Notes: a model not told the origin generated them from the sequence alone. A DNA stretch of 50,594 bases from Pseudomonadota bacterium (GCA_005777805.1 SXLG01000071.1:1-50594); one strand, 5' to 3'. Shown: positions 16,816 to 24,732, numbered from the stretch's first letter. Numbers and translations are program-made.

Positions 16816-17924
16816 CGCGGCGTCGTCCGATCCGCACGGCCGCCCCGAAAGAAGCGACGCCACGCGTCGAGTCGCGGCCCGATCAGCCGGGGGGCGCGGG
16901 GCAGATCGCCAATCTTTCGGCTTGCAGTCAGCAGCATCACGGTGCGGAGTTCGCGCTCGAACTCGAGGATCTGCGCGCGCGCCCCGGCTCTACCCGCTGC
17001 GCGATAGCGCTGGTAGACGGGTAGCGCGATTCCGGCCATCGACGCACCGAGCGCGAGGGCGCGGGCAACGTCGAGTCCGCTACGGATCCCACCACTGGCC
17101 ACGCAACGGAGCCCCGCAGCCCGGACCGCAAGGACGCTGGCGGCGGTCGGGATGCCCCAGTCACGCAGTACGGTGGCGACACCCGCCGACTCCGGCGCGC
17201 GCAACCCTTCGACCCGGACCCACGAGGTGCCGCCCGCCCCGGCGACGTCGACCTGACGCACGCCCGCTTCGCGCAGCCGCTCGGCGACGCTCCGCGAGAG
17301 TCCACAGCCCGTTTCCTTGACGACCAGCGGCACGTCGAGCGCGCGCACCAGCCGCGAGATGGCGGCTGTGCCCCCGCGGAAATCGCGGTCGCCCTCGGGC
17401 TGCACCAGTTCCTGCGCTACATTGAGGTGCACGCAGAGTGCGTCGGCGCGGATTCTCTCCACCAAGCGGGCCACCCGCGCGACCGGCAGCGTGCGCGCCT
17501 GCGCGATGCCGATATTGGCCAGCAAGAGGAGGTCGGGGGCCTCGGCTCGGACATCGAAGCTCCACGCGAGATCGGGCTCCTCGTCCATGGCTCTTTGACT
17601 GCCGACGCCGAAGGCGATCCCGACCTCCGACGCGAGTGTGGCGAGGTCTCGATTGATGCGTGCGGCGGCGGCCGTCCCACCCGTCATGCCAGTAATCAGC
17701 AGCGGCAGGCGCAAGCGACGACCGAGCCAGCGCACCCCGGTGTCGATCTCGCTCTCGGCGACGTCGGGTAGTGCATCGTGGACCAACTCGACGTCCTCGA
17801 GGAGTGTCGTCCGCGTGAGCGCCCCGACATCCTCTTCGAGGCAGAGCTCGAGATGGGCTTGCTTGCGCTCCGCCGTCGAGCCACGGGCGCTCGCCCGTGC
17901 GGGCTGGCCCGGGCCCTTTCTCAC
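16812..17924 (-). CDS. fni: Isopentenyl-diphosphate delta-isomerase, type 2 (FMN-dependent)
   Basis: A 370-residue type 2 IPP isomerase, which interconverts isopentenyl and dimethylallyl diphosphate using reduced FMN. Landmarks are LLITGMTGGT, GVGSQRAM, ANIGIAQA, VKETGCGLS, DVAGAGGTSW and ASGGIRSGLDVARALALGA. The family is unrelated to the type 1 Nudix isomerase. The start is the GTG at 17924, which overlaps the phosphomevalonate kinase TGA (GTGA at 17921-17924). An 8-bp perfect inverted repeat (CACGGGCG/CGCCCGTG, 17882-17899) lies in codons 9-14 and could affect initiation. The adjacent kinases supply its substrate through the decarboxylase. Confidence 0.94.
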   Translation of the reverse strand: MRKGPGQPARASARGSTAERKQAHLELCLEEDVGALTRTTLLEDVELVHDALPDVAESEIDTGVRWLGRRLRLPLLITGMTGGTAAAARINRDLATLASEVGIAFGVGSQRAMDEEPDLAWSFDVRAEAPDLLLLANIGIAQARTLPVARVARLVERIRADALCVHLNVAQELVQPEGDRDFRGGTAAISRLVRALDVPLVVKETGCGLSRSVAERLREAGVRQVDVAGAGGTSWVRVEGLRAPESAGVATVLRDWGIPTAASVLAVRAAGLRCVASGGIRSGLDVARALALGASMAGIALPVYQRYRAAGRAGARAQILEFERELRTVMLLTASRKIGDLPRAPRLIGPRLDAWRRFFRGGRADRTTPR

Positions 17925-18997
17925 GCGGCCTCCTCGAGCCGCAGCCCCTCGCTCCCGAAGCGAATCTCGAGTGGCTCGAAGCCCTGCTCCAGCCACGCCC
18001 GGCGAAGGGGCTGGTCGTCTTGCGTGGAGATGATGGCGATCGCGCAGTCGCCCCCGCCCGCGCCCGAAGGCTTGGCGGGGATACCCTGGCGTGCCGCGAC
18101 CGCGCACGCGCGGCGCAAGCCGGCGGCGTGCATCGGCAGGCCCGCGAGTCGCTCGAGGTATCCGAGCAGGAGGGCTCCCTGCCGGAAGGCCGCAAGCACC
18201 TCAGCCTTGCGGCCACTCAGGCAGGCGTCGCGGAAGCGCAGCACCGTCTGCGCCAGCACATGGCCCCACTCGCGCAGCAATTGCCCGCCCGGCTCGCCGA
18301 GCGGACCTTGTCCCTGCCAGGAATCGACGAAGCGCCGTGCGCGCGGCCCGCTCGCCGCGGGCTTGCCGGTGGCGACGATGCGGAACGCGAGCGGGTCGGG
18401 CAGCGCCAGCGGTTCGGCGTCGAGAAGCAGATCGGCGTCGATGCTGTGCGTGGTCACGGGCGAGACGCGCAGCAGTACGGGGCCACCGAGCACGGCGGCC
18501 GCCGCGTCCGCCCCGGAGCCACCTCCTTGGACCTTGCGATGGATAGCGAGTGCTTGTGCGGCCAAGGTGCGTCGCGCCGGTCCCTCGGGCAGGCCCCCGA
18601 CGAGATGCGCGTGGATCGCGCCAAGTACGGCCGCCACGACCGCGCTGCTCCCGCCCAGACCGCGTTTGGCGGTGCCATCGTCAAGGCCGTGCTCGATCTC
18701 GATCTCGAGCAGGCCCCGGGTCTCGCGGCCGGCGGCGACGCCTGTAGTCAAGTCGAGTGCGGCAGCGGCAGCAGCCGCAGCAAAGCGCAGCCCTGCGGGA
18801 AGGTTGGCCGCGGGCCCTGTCGCACGATCCCAGTCCACCCTGAGATCACCCGAGCGCAGGGCGACCCGCTTCGGGCGGACCGAGCCCGCAACCCGACAGG
18901 TCAGCCGCTGGTCGAGCGTCGCAATCACGGCCGGCTCGCCGACGAGCACGCCATACTCCCCGATGACGAAAAGCTTGCCTGGTGCCGAGACCCTCAC
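17921..18997 (-). CDS. Phosphomevalonate kinase (GHMP family)
   Basis: A 358-residue GHMP kinase that converts 5-phosphomevalonate to 5-diphosphomevalonate. Motif 1 is APGKLFVIGEYGVL at the N-terminus, motif 2 is KRGLGGSSAVVAAV, an adjacent QGGGSGADAAAAVLGG is typical of phosphomevalonate kinases, and motif 3 is PSGAGGGDCAIAI. The specific assignment rests on QGGGSGAD plus its place between mvaD and fni; the paralogous mevalonate kinase lies two genes downstream with a different motif 1. The start is the GTG at 18997, overlapping the mvaD TGA. Confidence 0.9.
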   Translation of the reverse strand: MRVSAPGKLFVIGEYGVLVGEPAVIATLDQRLTCRVAGSVRPKRVALRSGDLRVDWDRATGPAANLPAGLRFAAAAAAAALDLTTGVAAGRETRGLLEIEIEHGLDDGTAKRGLGGSSAVVAAVLGAIHAHLVGGLPEGPARRTLAAQALAIHRKVQGGGSGADAAAAVLGGPVLLRVSPVTTHSIDADLLLDAEPLALPDPLAFRIVATGKPAASGPRARRFVDSWQGQGPLGEPGGQLLREWGHVLAQTVLRFRDACLSGRKAEVLAAFRQGALLLGYLERLAGLPMHAAGLRRACAVAARQGIPAKPSGAGGGDCAIAIISTQDDQPLRRAWLEQGFEPLEIRFGSEGLRLEEAA

Positions 18998-20025
18998 GAC
19001 CACGGCGGCGCTCCCTCGATCATCTCGACGCCGGCCCCGCTGCGTGCGCGCAGCACCGCCTGGACGCCGGGTACGGTTGCGAGCCGGGTCGCGATGACCT
19101 CGAGGTCGTTCTCGAGGCAGAGGGCCTTGACCTGCGGTCCGGCATCCATCGTGAACCACGCTGCCACGCCCTCGGCGCGCAAGCGCCGGATCTCGTCGAT
19201 CACGGCGAGCGAACCCGGTCGCCAGTACATCACCGGCGGGCGGGCCGCGAAGCAGGTCGCGTGCATACGCAGGCAATTCTGCTCGGCGATCGTGCCCAGG
19301 GCCGTCAGGTCGTGCGCGCCGACGGCTTGGCGCGCTGCGGCGAGGTCGGCATCCTGCCCCGCGATCCAGGCCTCGAAGAAAGGTGAGGTTTGGGCCACGT
19401 GCTCCATCGCGTCACGCGACGGAATGGCCTTGGGGCCGTGCTCGATCACGGCCACGGCCATCGCCAGCGGCCAGTTGTCGCCGCCTGCAAGCGGCTCGGC
19501 GAAGGAGTCTTCGCCGTCGGGGCGCCGTCCGCGGTGCCATTCCACGAGCCCACCGAAGACCGAGCGCGCCGCCGAGCCCGATCCCTGCCGCGCCAGCCGC
19601 GACAGCTCACGCCGGTCGCGGCTCAGTCCGAGCGCCGAGAGACCCGCTGCCGCCGTCGCGCAGAAGATCGCCGCCGAGGAGGCGAGACCTGCACCCACGG
19701 GGAAACCGATTCCGACCTCGACCGCGAGGGGCGGAGCCCCGGGAGCGAACTCTCGCAGGCGCTCGAGAAAGGCCTCCATCCGGCGTGCTGCCGTGCCCTC
19801 GACCGCCTGGCCCGCACTCATGAACGCTGGCGCGCCCGCCGCTCTGGGCCCGACCGAGGCCGTCGCCTCCAGTCCCGCCAGCGTCAGCGAGAGGCTGCCG
19901 ACAGCCGGGAGGTTCAGTGGGCCCGGTCGCTTCCCCCAGTACTTGACCAGGGCGACGTTCGCTCTCGCGCATGCGGTTGCGGGCATTTTGGATCGAGCCG
20001 GTCCCCCGCCGGCATCGCGCGTCAT
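18994..20025 (-). CDS. mvaD: Diphosphomevalonate decarboxylase
   Basis: A 343-residue GHMP-superfamily enzyme that makes isopentenyl diphosphate from diphosphomevalonate with ATP and loss of carbon dioxide. Diagnostic segments are ANVALVKYWGKR (22-33), NLPAVGSLSLTL, FPVGAGLASSAA, and RQGSGSAARSVFGGLVEW, which holds the Ser/Arg substrate contacts. FTMDAGPQVK near the C-terminus is also typical. The ATG at 20025 is used; another ATG at 19986 would give a start 13 residues later and still keep the first motif. This is the first gene of the operon, with 169 bases to the divergent XRE gene. Confidence 0.94.
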   Translation of the reverse strand: MTRDAGGGPARSKMPATACARANVALVKYWGKRPGPLNLPAVGSLSLTLAGLEATASVGPRAAGAPAFMSAGQAVEGTAARRMEAFLERLREFAPGAPPLAVEVGIGFPVGAGLASSAAIFCATAAAGLSALGLSRDRRELSRLARQGSGSAARSVFGGLVEWHRGRRPDGEDSFAEPLAGGDNWPLAMAVAVIEHGPKAIPSRDAMEHVAQTSPFFEAWIAGQDADLAAARQAVGAHDLTALGTIAEQNCLRMHATCFAARPPVMYWRPGSLAVIDEIRRLRAEGVAAWFTMDAGPQVKALCLENDLEVIATRLATVPGVQAVLRARSGAGVEMIEGAPPWS

Positions 20026-20069
20026 TGTCGCGGACGCCTTGCCGAGTGCAACCTCACGGGCCGAGCCGC

Positions 20070-20090
20070 GGCATCCGGAACGGGGATGCC
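20070..20090. promoter_or_regulatory. Inverted repeat in the mvaD/XRE divergent intergenic region
   Basis: GGCATCC (20070-20076), a 7-base spacer and GGATGCC (20084-20090) form a perfect 7-bp inverted repeat 45 bases upstream of mvaD and about 105 bases upstream of the XRE gene. Size and symmetry suit a dimeric helix-turn-helix regulator. A separate 8-bp palindrome, ATGCGCAT, lies at 20131-20138. I cannot define -10/-35 boxes with confidence in this region. Assigning either site as an operator is inference. Confidence 0.35.
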
Positions 20091-20194
20091 CGGGCCGAGC
20101 CCCCATCGCCTGCCCACCAGAGTGCCTTGAATGCGCATGTAGGTCTCGCCGTCTCATCCGCGAAGATGCGGACAACCGCAAGGAGACAGTGATC

Positions 20195-20431
20195 ATGTTG
20201 AATGGCAACCAAAATCCCATCCGTGGACTCCGGCGTCGTCTCGAGATGACCCAGGAGGAATTCGCCCACGCTCTCGGCATCACCGTCAGCACGGTGAACC
20301 GCTGGGAGAATGGCCACGCGAGCCCGAGCAAGCTGGCACGGGCAACGATCGCGCGACTGGCGGCGGAGAACCAGCTGTCTCTCGTCACCGAGTCCGACGG
20401 TCTGGTGGCGCTGCGCGCGGCTGCCGGCTGA
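20195..20431 (+). CDS. Small XRE-family helix-turn-helix regulator
   Basis: A 78-residue protein that is one XRE/Cro-type helix-turn-helix: IRGLRRRLEMTQEEFAHALG with the recognition helix VSTVNRWENGHASPS. The WENG segment is typical of the family. No effector domain is present. The ATG at 20195 follows AGGAG (20181-20185) with 9 bases spacing; a GTG at 20189 is in frame but too close. It is transcribed divergently from mvaD, the usual arrangement for a local regulator, so it may control the mevalonate operon; that is inference. Similar small XRE proteins with this layout are also found as antitoxins, but no toxin-like gene adjoins. Confidence 0.85.
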   Translation: MLNGNQNPIRGLRRRLEMTQEEFAHALGITVSTVNRWENGHASPSKLARATIARLAAENQLSLVTESDGLVALRAAAG

Positions 20432-20440
20432 TGATCCCGG

Positions 20441-20467
20441 GAGGGGCTCTCTCGCCGAGCGCCCCTC
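20441..20467 (+). terminator. Hairpin after the XRE gene
   Basis: Ten bases after the XRE stop, GAGGGGC (20441-20447) pairs with GCCCCTC (20461-20467), and inner CTC pairs with GAG around a 5-base loop. No T-run follows, so it is either a weak terminator or a 3-prime stabilising hairpin. It sits between convergent genes, where a terminator is expected. Confidence 0.4.
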
Positions 20468-20548
20468 TATGCTCGAGGCGGCGGGACGACGACCAAGCCA
20501 AGATTGAGCCTGGCCCGTACCAGACTTACCGCGGGTCGCCGGAGCCAC

Positions 20549-21187
20549 TCAATCGGGCCGAGCCGCGGTGGCGCGCTTTGCCCGCGGCCGTGCCGGGGGC
20601 TTGCGGGGCCTGCCGCCGCCGTTCCCCTTGCCGCCCTCGTCGGGGGCGTAGCCCTGGCCGAGGCGGCGCTCGAGCAGGCCGTCAGCGCGTGCCAGCAGAT
20701 CGGCGTCACGGGTGCGCTTCTCGATCATGTAGCTCAGGTCGCCGAGGTCGTGGATAAGCATCTTGACGGCACGATCGCGCCAGGCCGGGTCGCGCACGAC
20801 TTGCAGCAGGTCGACCACCACGTCCTCGAGTTCGGAACTCTCGAGGTCGAGCGCCATCTCGAAGCTGCGCTCGAGCGTGGTGCCGTGCCTGACCTCGCGC
20901 CGGAACCCGGTCAGGAGTGAGCGCAGGCGGATGCCGGTGGTGGTGTCGAACAGGATTCGCGTGGCCAGGCCAAGCTCGGGATCGTTGCGCAGGATGCAGC
21001 CGACGAGCATCAGCGCGCCGCAGTGTCCGGCCTCGTTGCGGGCCATGGCGAACCAGAACTGGCGGAGTTCGGCGTCGTCGCCGAAGTGGCGCATCAGATC
21101 GGCGTAGAGCGCCATGGTCCTGCGCTCCAGATCGAGGGCCAAGTCGAGCACCTCGCCAACGGTGGTGCGTCGAATGCTGCTTGCCAC
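20549..21187 (-). CDS. Ferritin-like/rubrerythrin-type domain protein
   Basis: A 212-residue protein with a ferritin-like helical domain and a basic tail. LDLALDLERRTMALYADL supplies the first-helix Glu, and ARNEAGHCGAL the ExxH pair. ALDLESSELEDVVVDLL supplies the third-helix Glu. The fourth helix reads LIHDLGDLSYMIEKR, where the usual ExxH is not obvious, so the di-metal site may be incomplete. The last 35 residues are Gly/Pro/Arg/Lys-rich and may bind nucleic acid or membranes. It is probably an oxidative-stress or iron-related protein. The start codon at 21187 precedes ASSIRRTTV; it is monocistronic. Confidence 0.7.
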   Translation of the reverse strand: MASSIRRTTVGEVLDLALDLERRTMALYADLMRHFGDDAELRQFWFAMARNEAGHCGALMLVGCILRNDPELGLATRILFDTTTGIRLRSLLTGFRREVRHGTTLERSFEMALDLESSELEDVVVDLLQVVRDPAWRDRAVKMLIHDLGDLSYMIEKRTRDADLLARADGLLERRLGQGYAPDEGGKGNGGGRPRKPPARPRAKRATAARPD

Positions 21188-21233
21188 GCGGCGTCTCTAT
21201 CACCCGACCGCGATGAGGGAAAAGTGCGCGCCG

Positions 21234-21650
21234 CTACGGGTGACGGCCGCCCCAGGCGAGCGCCTCGCGGCCCTCGATGGCCGCGGGGGTTGCCGTGTAC
21301 GAGCCATCCGTCGTGACATTCCAGATCCCGGCCGCAGCTTCCTCGTTACCGAGAGTGAGCGCGCCGGTGACGCCCCCCAGTTCGGCGCCGAGGAGACCGA
21401 CGATCAGCCGGACCGGCATCACGACGATGTTCAGTGCGACCGCGCCGAGCGAGGTCAGGGCACGCTCTCCCGAGGGGATGACGGGCTGCGGGCGCGCGAC
21501 CAACTCGGTCTCCTCGCTGAGCGCCAGATCGTCCTCCCAGGCCGGAGTCCCCTGTGCTGCCGCCGGCGCGGCGACCCACACGCCCAGCGTGACCACCGCC
21601 ACCATGCGCCCGATGCGCCACCCATCGCGAGTTGTCTTCTGCTCAATCAT
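21234..21650 (-). CDS. Secreted or membrane-associated hypothetical protein
   Basis: A 138-residue protein of no recognised family. It has a signal peptide (RIGRMVAVVTLGVWVAAPAAAQG, probable cleavage after AAA near residue 32). A second hydrophobic, glycine-rich stretch (LTSLGAVALNIVVMPVRLIVGLLGAEL) may be a membrane helix. The C-terminus is rich in Gly, Ala and Thr. The ATG at 21650 overlaps the stop of the DsbA-like gene (ATGA at 21647-21650), so the two envelope proteins are probably cotranslated. It could be a membrane-anchored periplasmic protein; nothing indicates an enzyme. Confidence 0.7.
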   Translation of the reverse strand: MIEQKTTRDGWRIGRMVAVVTLGVWVAAPAAAQGTPAWEDDLALSEETELVARPQPVIPSGERALTSLGAVALNIVVMPVRLIVGLLGAELGGVTGALTLGNEEAAAGIWNVTTDGSYTATPAAIEGREALAWGGRHP

Positions 21651-22654
21651 CGTGCGTCCTCCACGCGGGGCTTCAGCTTGCCCTCTGCGGCGGTCTTGGG
21701 CAAGGCAGCGGACGGCGGCGCGACCTTGGGTGTCGGCGCCCCGCTCCCCTTGCTCGCGGCCTCTCCGGGGGGCTCGTTCTGGAGCTTGTCGAGGAGGTCG
21801 TCGACCACGCCGACGAGTTCCTCGGGGTTGGCTCCGACGACCTTGCGACCGTTGACGAAGAACGTCGGCGTGACCGAAGCCCCCATGAAGCGGGCGGTCA
21901 GGACATCGCGCTCCACGGCGTGCAGCGATTCGGGCGACGCCAGATCCTTCTCGAAGCGAGTCCGATCGAGCCCGAGTCCCGTGGCCATCGCAACGAAGTC
22001 GACCCCTTCGAGCTTCGGCCCTGCGGCGAAGAGAGCCTGTTGCATCGCCCAGAACTGATTCTGGCGGGCGGCCGCCCAGGCGGCGCGCGCGGCCTCGAGG
22101 GCACGCTTGTGGCGGCGCCCGGGGCGGTTGCGGAAAACGTAGCTGACAAGGTCGGGATGCGCCTTGGCGAGATGGGCGCCGATCCCCGCCATGCGCTTGC
22201 AGAAGGGGCATTCGTAGTCGCCGAACTCGAGGATCTGGATCGCGGCGTCAGGCCGACCGAGCCGCGGTCCGGTCTTGACGGCGCGCCCGAAGAGCTCGCC
22301 GGCATCGAACGCCGGCTCGGCCGCGTCGCGCTCCTCGCGGGGAGGCGCGATCATCAACCCGCGGGCCAGCATGGCATCCATCGTCGACTGCAGGCGATCG
22401 ACCGACTCCTGGAGGCGCTGGAGCTTGGCCTCGACCGCCTGAGGGTCCGTATCCTGCTCGGGCATGGCGGCGGTGGCCGGCACGGCAGCGAGGAGAAGAA
22501 GACTCAGCGCGGCGAGAGTGCAGCGCCACAGGTAGTTGAAGGGCCTTGGCCGCGCGGCAGCGACCCGAGGGAGGCTCGGACCTTGGAGGAGCCCGGTCGC
22601 GTACCGGAAGCCGGGGAGCGGGTTTGGGGCCGAGTGACGCATCGAGCGGAGCAC
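21647..22654 (-). CDS. DsbA-like thioredoxin-fold protein, exported
   Basis: A thiol-disulfide oxidoreductase of the DsbA/Thioredoxin_4 type, 335 residues from the start at 22654. A hydrophobic segment (LAALSLLLLAAVPATAA) is the likely signal peptide. It is preceded by about 45 polar residues, so the true start may lie further in. A coiled-coil-like region follows (VEAKLQRLQESVDRLQ), then the thioredoxin fold with active site GDYECPFCKRM, an insertion rich in Ala/Arg, and the cis-Pro loop SVTPTFFVNGR. A low-complexity Pro/Ala/Lys tail ends it. It acts in the periplasm or at the inner membrane. Only 34 bases separate this start from the divergent gene. Confidence 0.85.
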   Translation of the reverse strand: MLRSMRHSAPNPLPGFRYATGLLQGPSLPRVAAARPRPFNYLWRCTLAALSLLLLAAVPATAAMPEQDTDPQAVEAKLQRLQESVDRLQSTMDAMLARGLMIAPPREERDAAEPAFDAGELFGRAVKTGPRLGRPDAAIQILEFGDYECPFCKRMAGIGAHLAKAHPDLVSYVFRNRPGRRHKRALEAARAAWAAARQNQFWAMQQALFAAGPKLEGVDFVAMATGLGLDRTRFEKDLASPESLHAVERDVLTARFMGASVTPTFFVNGRKVVGANPEELVGVVDDLLDKLQNEPPGEAASKGSGAPTPKVAPPSAALPKTAAEGKLKPRVEDAR

Positions 22655-22688
22655 CGACGTCTGCTACCACGCGCGGCCCGGAGCCGGA

Positions 22689-23474
22689 ATGACGCAATTC
22701 GCCCGCTGCTATCTTCTCGTGTTTGGCCAACTCGCCGCCGGCGGTCTGCTCGCGCTGGCGGTGCCGCCCTTCCACGACATGGCGCGCGGCTACTACAAAT
22801 CGAGCGCCGGCGTGTTCCTCAGCATGTTGCTGCTCGGCGCGGGCGGGACCGGCTGGCTCTGGTGGACCCGGCCGGAGAGCGGCATCAGCGGTCTCGATCC
22901 CCTGCTCTGGGCACTCTTCACCCTGCTCTTCGCCGCCTACATGGCGACTCTGTGGGGAGAGCGGGAGATCCTCCGCGCCCGGCTCTACCCGGCTGCATTG
23001 CTCGCTGGCCTCGTCGCCGTGGGTGTCTCGGCGGCGGGCCTGAGCCCGGCCTGGCCGGTGCTGGGCGTGCTCGATGGCCTCGCGTCGGCGCTGGTGCTGG
23101 GCGCCGTCGTGAATGGCATGTTGATCGGTCACTGGTATCTCGTCGATCCCGGACTGAAGATCGCTCCATTCGCGAGCTGCTTCCGCTGGTTCGTGGGCGC
23201 GCTCTGGCTGCAGGTCGCGGTCCTCGCGTTGGGGCTGGCCGTCCTGTGGTCAGGTCACGGGGCGCCGGATCTCGCGCTCCATCTGCCCTTGATCGGGATG
23301 CGGCTCGCGCTCGGTCCCGTCGCCGCGCTCGGCATGGCCGCACTCCTCGGTCGGGTGCTCGCCATCCCGCAGACGATGGCCGCCACGGGTCTCTTCTACA
23401 TCGCGAGCCTGGCGGTCCTGGTCGGCGAGATGCTCGGTCGATACTTGACGTTCCGCAGCGGCCTCCCGCTCTGA
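22689..23474 (+). CDS. Polytopic membrane protein of unknown function
   Basis: A 261-residue, strongly hydrophobic protein with about eight predicted membrane helices (for example LLALAVPPF, LLWALFTLLFAAYMATLW, LLAGLVAVGVSAAG, LVLGAVVNGMLIGHWYLV, LQVAVLALGLAVLW). The segment GMLIGHWYLVDPGL has a His and a Trp between helices, a pattern seen in haem- or quinone-linked membrane proteins, but I cannot assign a family. The start at 22689 is well placed after the divergent gene. No signal sequence or soluble domain is visible. Confidence 0.75.
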   Translation: MTQFARCYLLVFGQLAAGGLLALAVPPFHDMARGYYKSSAGVFLSMLLLGAGGTGWLWWTRPESGISGLDPLLWALFTLLFAAYMATLWGEREILRARLYPAALLAGLVAVGVSAAGLSPAWPVLGVLDGLASALVLGAVVNGMLIGHWYLVDPGLKIAPFASCFRWFVGALWLQVAVLALGLAVLWSGHGAPDLALHLPLIGMRLALGPVAALGMAALLGRVLAIPQTMAATGLFYIASLAVLVGEMLGRYLTFRSGLPL

Positions 23475-23544
23475 GGCGGAGCGAGCGGAGATCGGTCGCT
23501 CATTGCCGCGCTGGGGGTGGCGCTGTAGCGTACTGTTTTTGGCG

Positions 23545-24078
23545 TTACGCCGGGCGCACGGGGAACAGACGGCAGACCCGCAGCCCGCGTGAGGTCCAGG
23601 CCACGTCGTAGCCCACCACGACGCCCTCCCGGAGCCATTGGGGTGGCTCGGCACTCGCACGGCCGCCGGTGTCGACGAAGCGCAACTCGAACTCGAGTTC
23701 GCGCCCTGTCGCGGCCCGCAGCCGGCCCGTGCCGAGGCCGCGCGCGAGATGGATCACCGTTCCTGTCGAGACCAGCACGGGCGGTGCCGGCTCGGAGGAG
23801 TCTCCAACGACGTCCCGCGATCCCCCCACCGGACTCGTCGAGACCAGTGCTGCGGGTTCGCCTGGGGGCGTGTCTGTGCCGGATTCGGCAACGTCGTCCC
23901 TGCCCTCTGGCCCGCTGGTCGGCTCTGGTTCGTTCTCCTCCGCGATCACCGCCTCGCTGGTAGCAGCTTGCCGGCACGATTCCCCTCGGGGCGGGGTCCT
24001 CGCGCGCGCGGGCCGGTACCGACGAGCATTACGCCCTGCCTTGCCGAATTTCGCCATGCGAGACGCAGCCGGCGCCAT
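23545..24078 (-). CDS. Low-complexity protein with a cold-shock-like C-terminus
   Basis: A 177-residue protein with no confident family. The ATG at 24078 is backed by a strong ribosome site (AAGGAGG), which argues for a real gene and against the longer reading. Residues 1-40 are basic. A middle acidic, Ser/Gly/Pro-rich linker follows. The last 75 residues (GTVIHLARGLGTGRLR ... ELEFELRFVDTG ... LREGVVVGYDVAWTSRGLRVCRL) resemble an OB-fold or cold-shock domain: GTV-start, GxG, a beta strand, GxxVxxDV and RGLxxxxL. The RNA-binding aromatic residues of true CspA proteins are not evident. The fold assignment is inference. Confidence 0.55.
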   Translation of the reverse strand: MAPAASRMAKFGKAGRNARRYRPARARTPPRGESCRQAATSEAVIAEENEPEPTSGPEGRDDVAESGTDTPPGEPAALVSTSPVGGSRDVVGDSSEPAPPVLVSTGTVIHLARGLGTGRLRAATGRELEFELRFVDTGGRASAEPPQWLREGVVVGYDVAWTSRGLRVCRLFPVRPA

Positions 24079-24125
24079 CAGCTCCTCCTTGCGTGCGACC
24101 CGGATGTGCGTGCAGCCTGCGCTGG

Positions 24126-24258
24126 AGCCGTCGGGCCCCCGCCCTCTGTTCCTTCTCGCGGGCGGCCGCAGCGCTCGTGCTTCGTGCGCCACAGCCGTTG
24201 GCCCGCCCCCACCCGTCCCCTGCTCTTTCTCGCGGGCGGGCGCGGCGCTACCGAGGCG
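24126..24258. repeat. Imperfect tandem duplication of about 67 bp
   Basis: The gap 24079-24261 holds two related copies of a roughly 67-base GC-rich unit, beginning at 24126 and 24193. Both start AGCCGT, contain TTCTCGCGGGCGG (or TTTCTCGCGGGCGGG), and continue GCAGCGCT or GCGGCGCT. Copies differ by several indels. It lies between divergently transcribed genes and may carry both promoters, which I cannot define. Confidence 0.5.
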
Positions 24259-24261
24259 CGG

Positions 24262-24732
24262 ATGCTTCGCGTCCTGCATGTCACCGCGACCGGGCTCACG
24301 CTCGGTGTCTCGCTTGGGATCGCCTTCGTGCTGGTCCCGCGCAGCCGACGCCGCGGCGATGCCGGGGCCGTGCGGTCGGCGCTGACCTCGGTCTTGCGGC
24401 TGGTCGATCCCCTGCTGATCGCCCTGCTCGGTATCCTCGTGATGACCGGGGCCTACGGCGTCACGGGCCTGAAGCAGATGCTCGGTGCCGACTACTTCGA
24501 GGTGGTGCAGCGTTACCTGGCGCTCAAGCTCGGGCTTGCCTTCCTCGTCGTGATGACCGGCACCTGGCTCGCGATGGGTATCGGCCATCGTCTGGTGCGG
24601 GCCGAGGGCTGGGGCGATCCTCCCGATGCGCGCCAGATCGCGTCCATGGCCACACGCCTCCAGACGGCAGCACTGCTACTCGCCGTGTTGCTGATCACGA
24701 CGATCGTGATCTCGCTCCGGCGCGGAGGCTGA
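24262..24732 (+). CDS. Four-helix membrane protein, DUF2269/CopD-like
   Basis: A 156-residue membrane protein with about four hydrophobic helices. The pattern fits small CopD/DUF2269-type proteins: an N-terminal VLHVTATGLTLGVSLGIAF with a helix-embedded His, LLIALLGILVMTGAYGV, LKLGLAFLVVMTGTWLAMGIGH and LLLAVLLITTIVISL. The His residues in helices 1 and 3 could bind haem or metal, as proposed for some relatives. ATG at 24262 gives MLRVLHV; longer readings run through the repeat and are low complexity. Function is unknown. Confidence 0.7.
   Translation: MLRVLHVTATGLTLGVSLGIAFVLVPRSRRRGDAGAVRSALTSVLRLVDPLLIALLGILVMTGAYGVTGLKQMLGADYFEVVQRYLALKLGLAFLVVMTGTWLAMGIGHRLVRAEGWGDPPDARQIASMATRLQTAALLLAVLLITTIVISLRRGG

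Noticed and set aside
18994-18997. N-terminally extended phosphomevalonate kinase (start at 19276)
   Set aside because: The extension is antisense-like Arg-rich sequence inside mvaD; the GTGA overlap and the APGKLFVIGEYG start fit the family.
17897-20431. Open frame of 844 codons on + across the mevalonate genes
   Set aside because: It is antisense to three genes with intact motifs and is Arg/Ala/Pro-rich with no domain. Only its last 78 codons are real (the XRE gene).
21632-23611. Open frame of 659 codons on +
   Set aside because: It is antisense to the DsbA-like gene and out of frame with the membrane gene at 22689; no motif.
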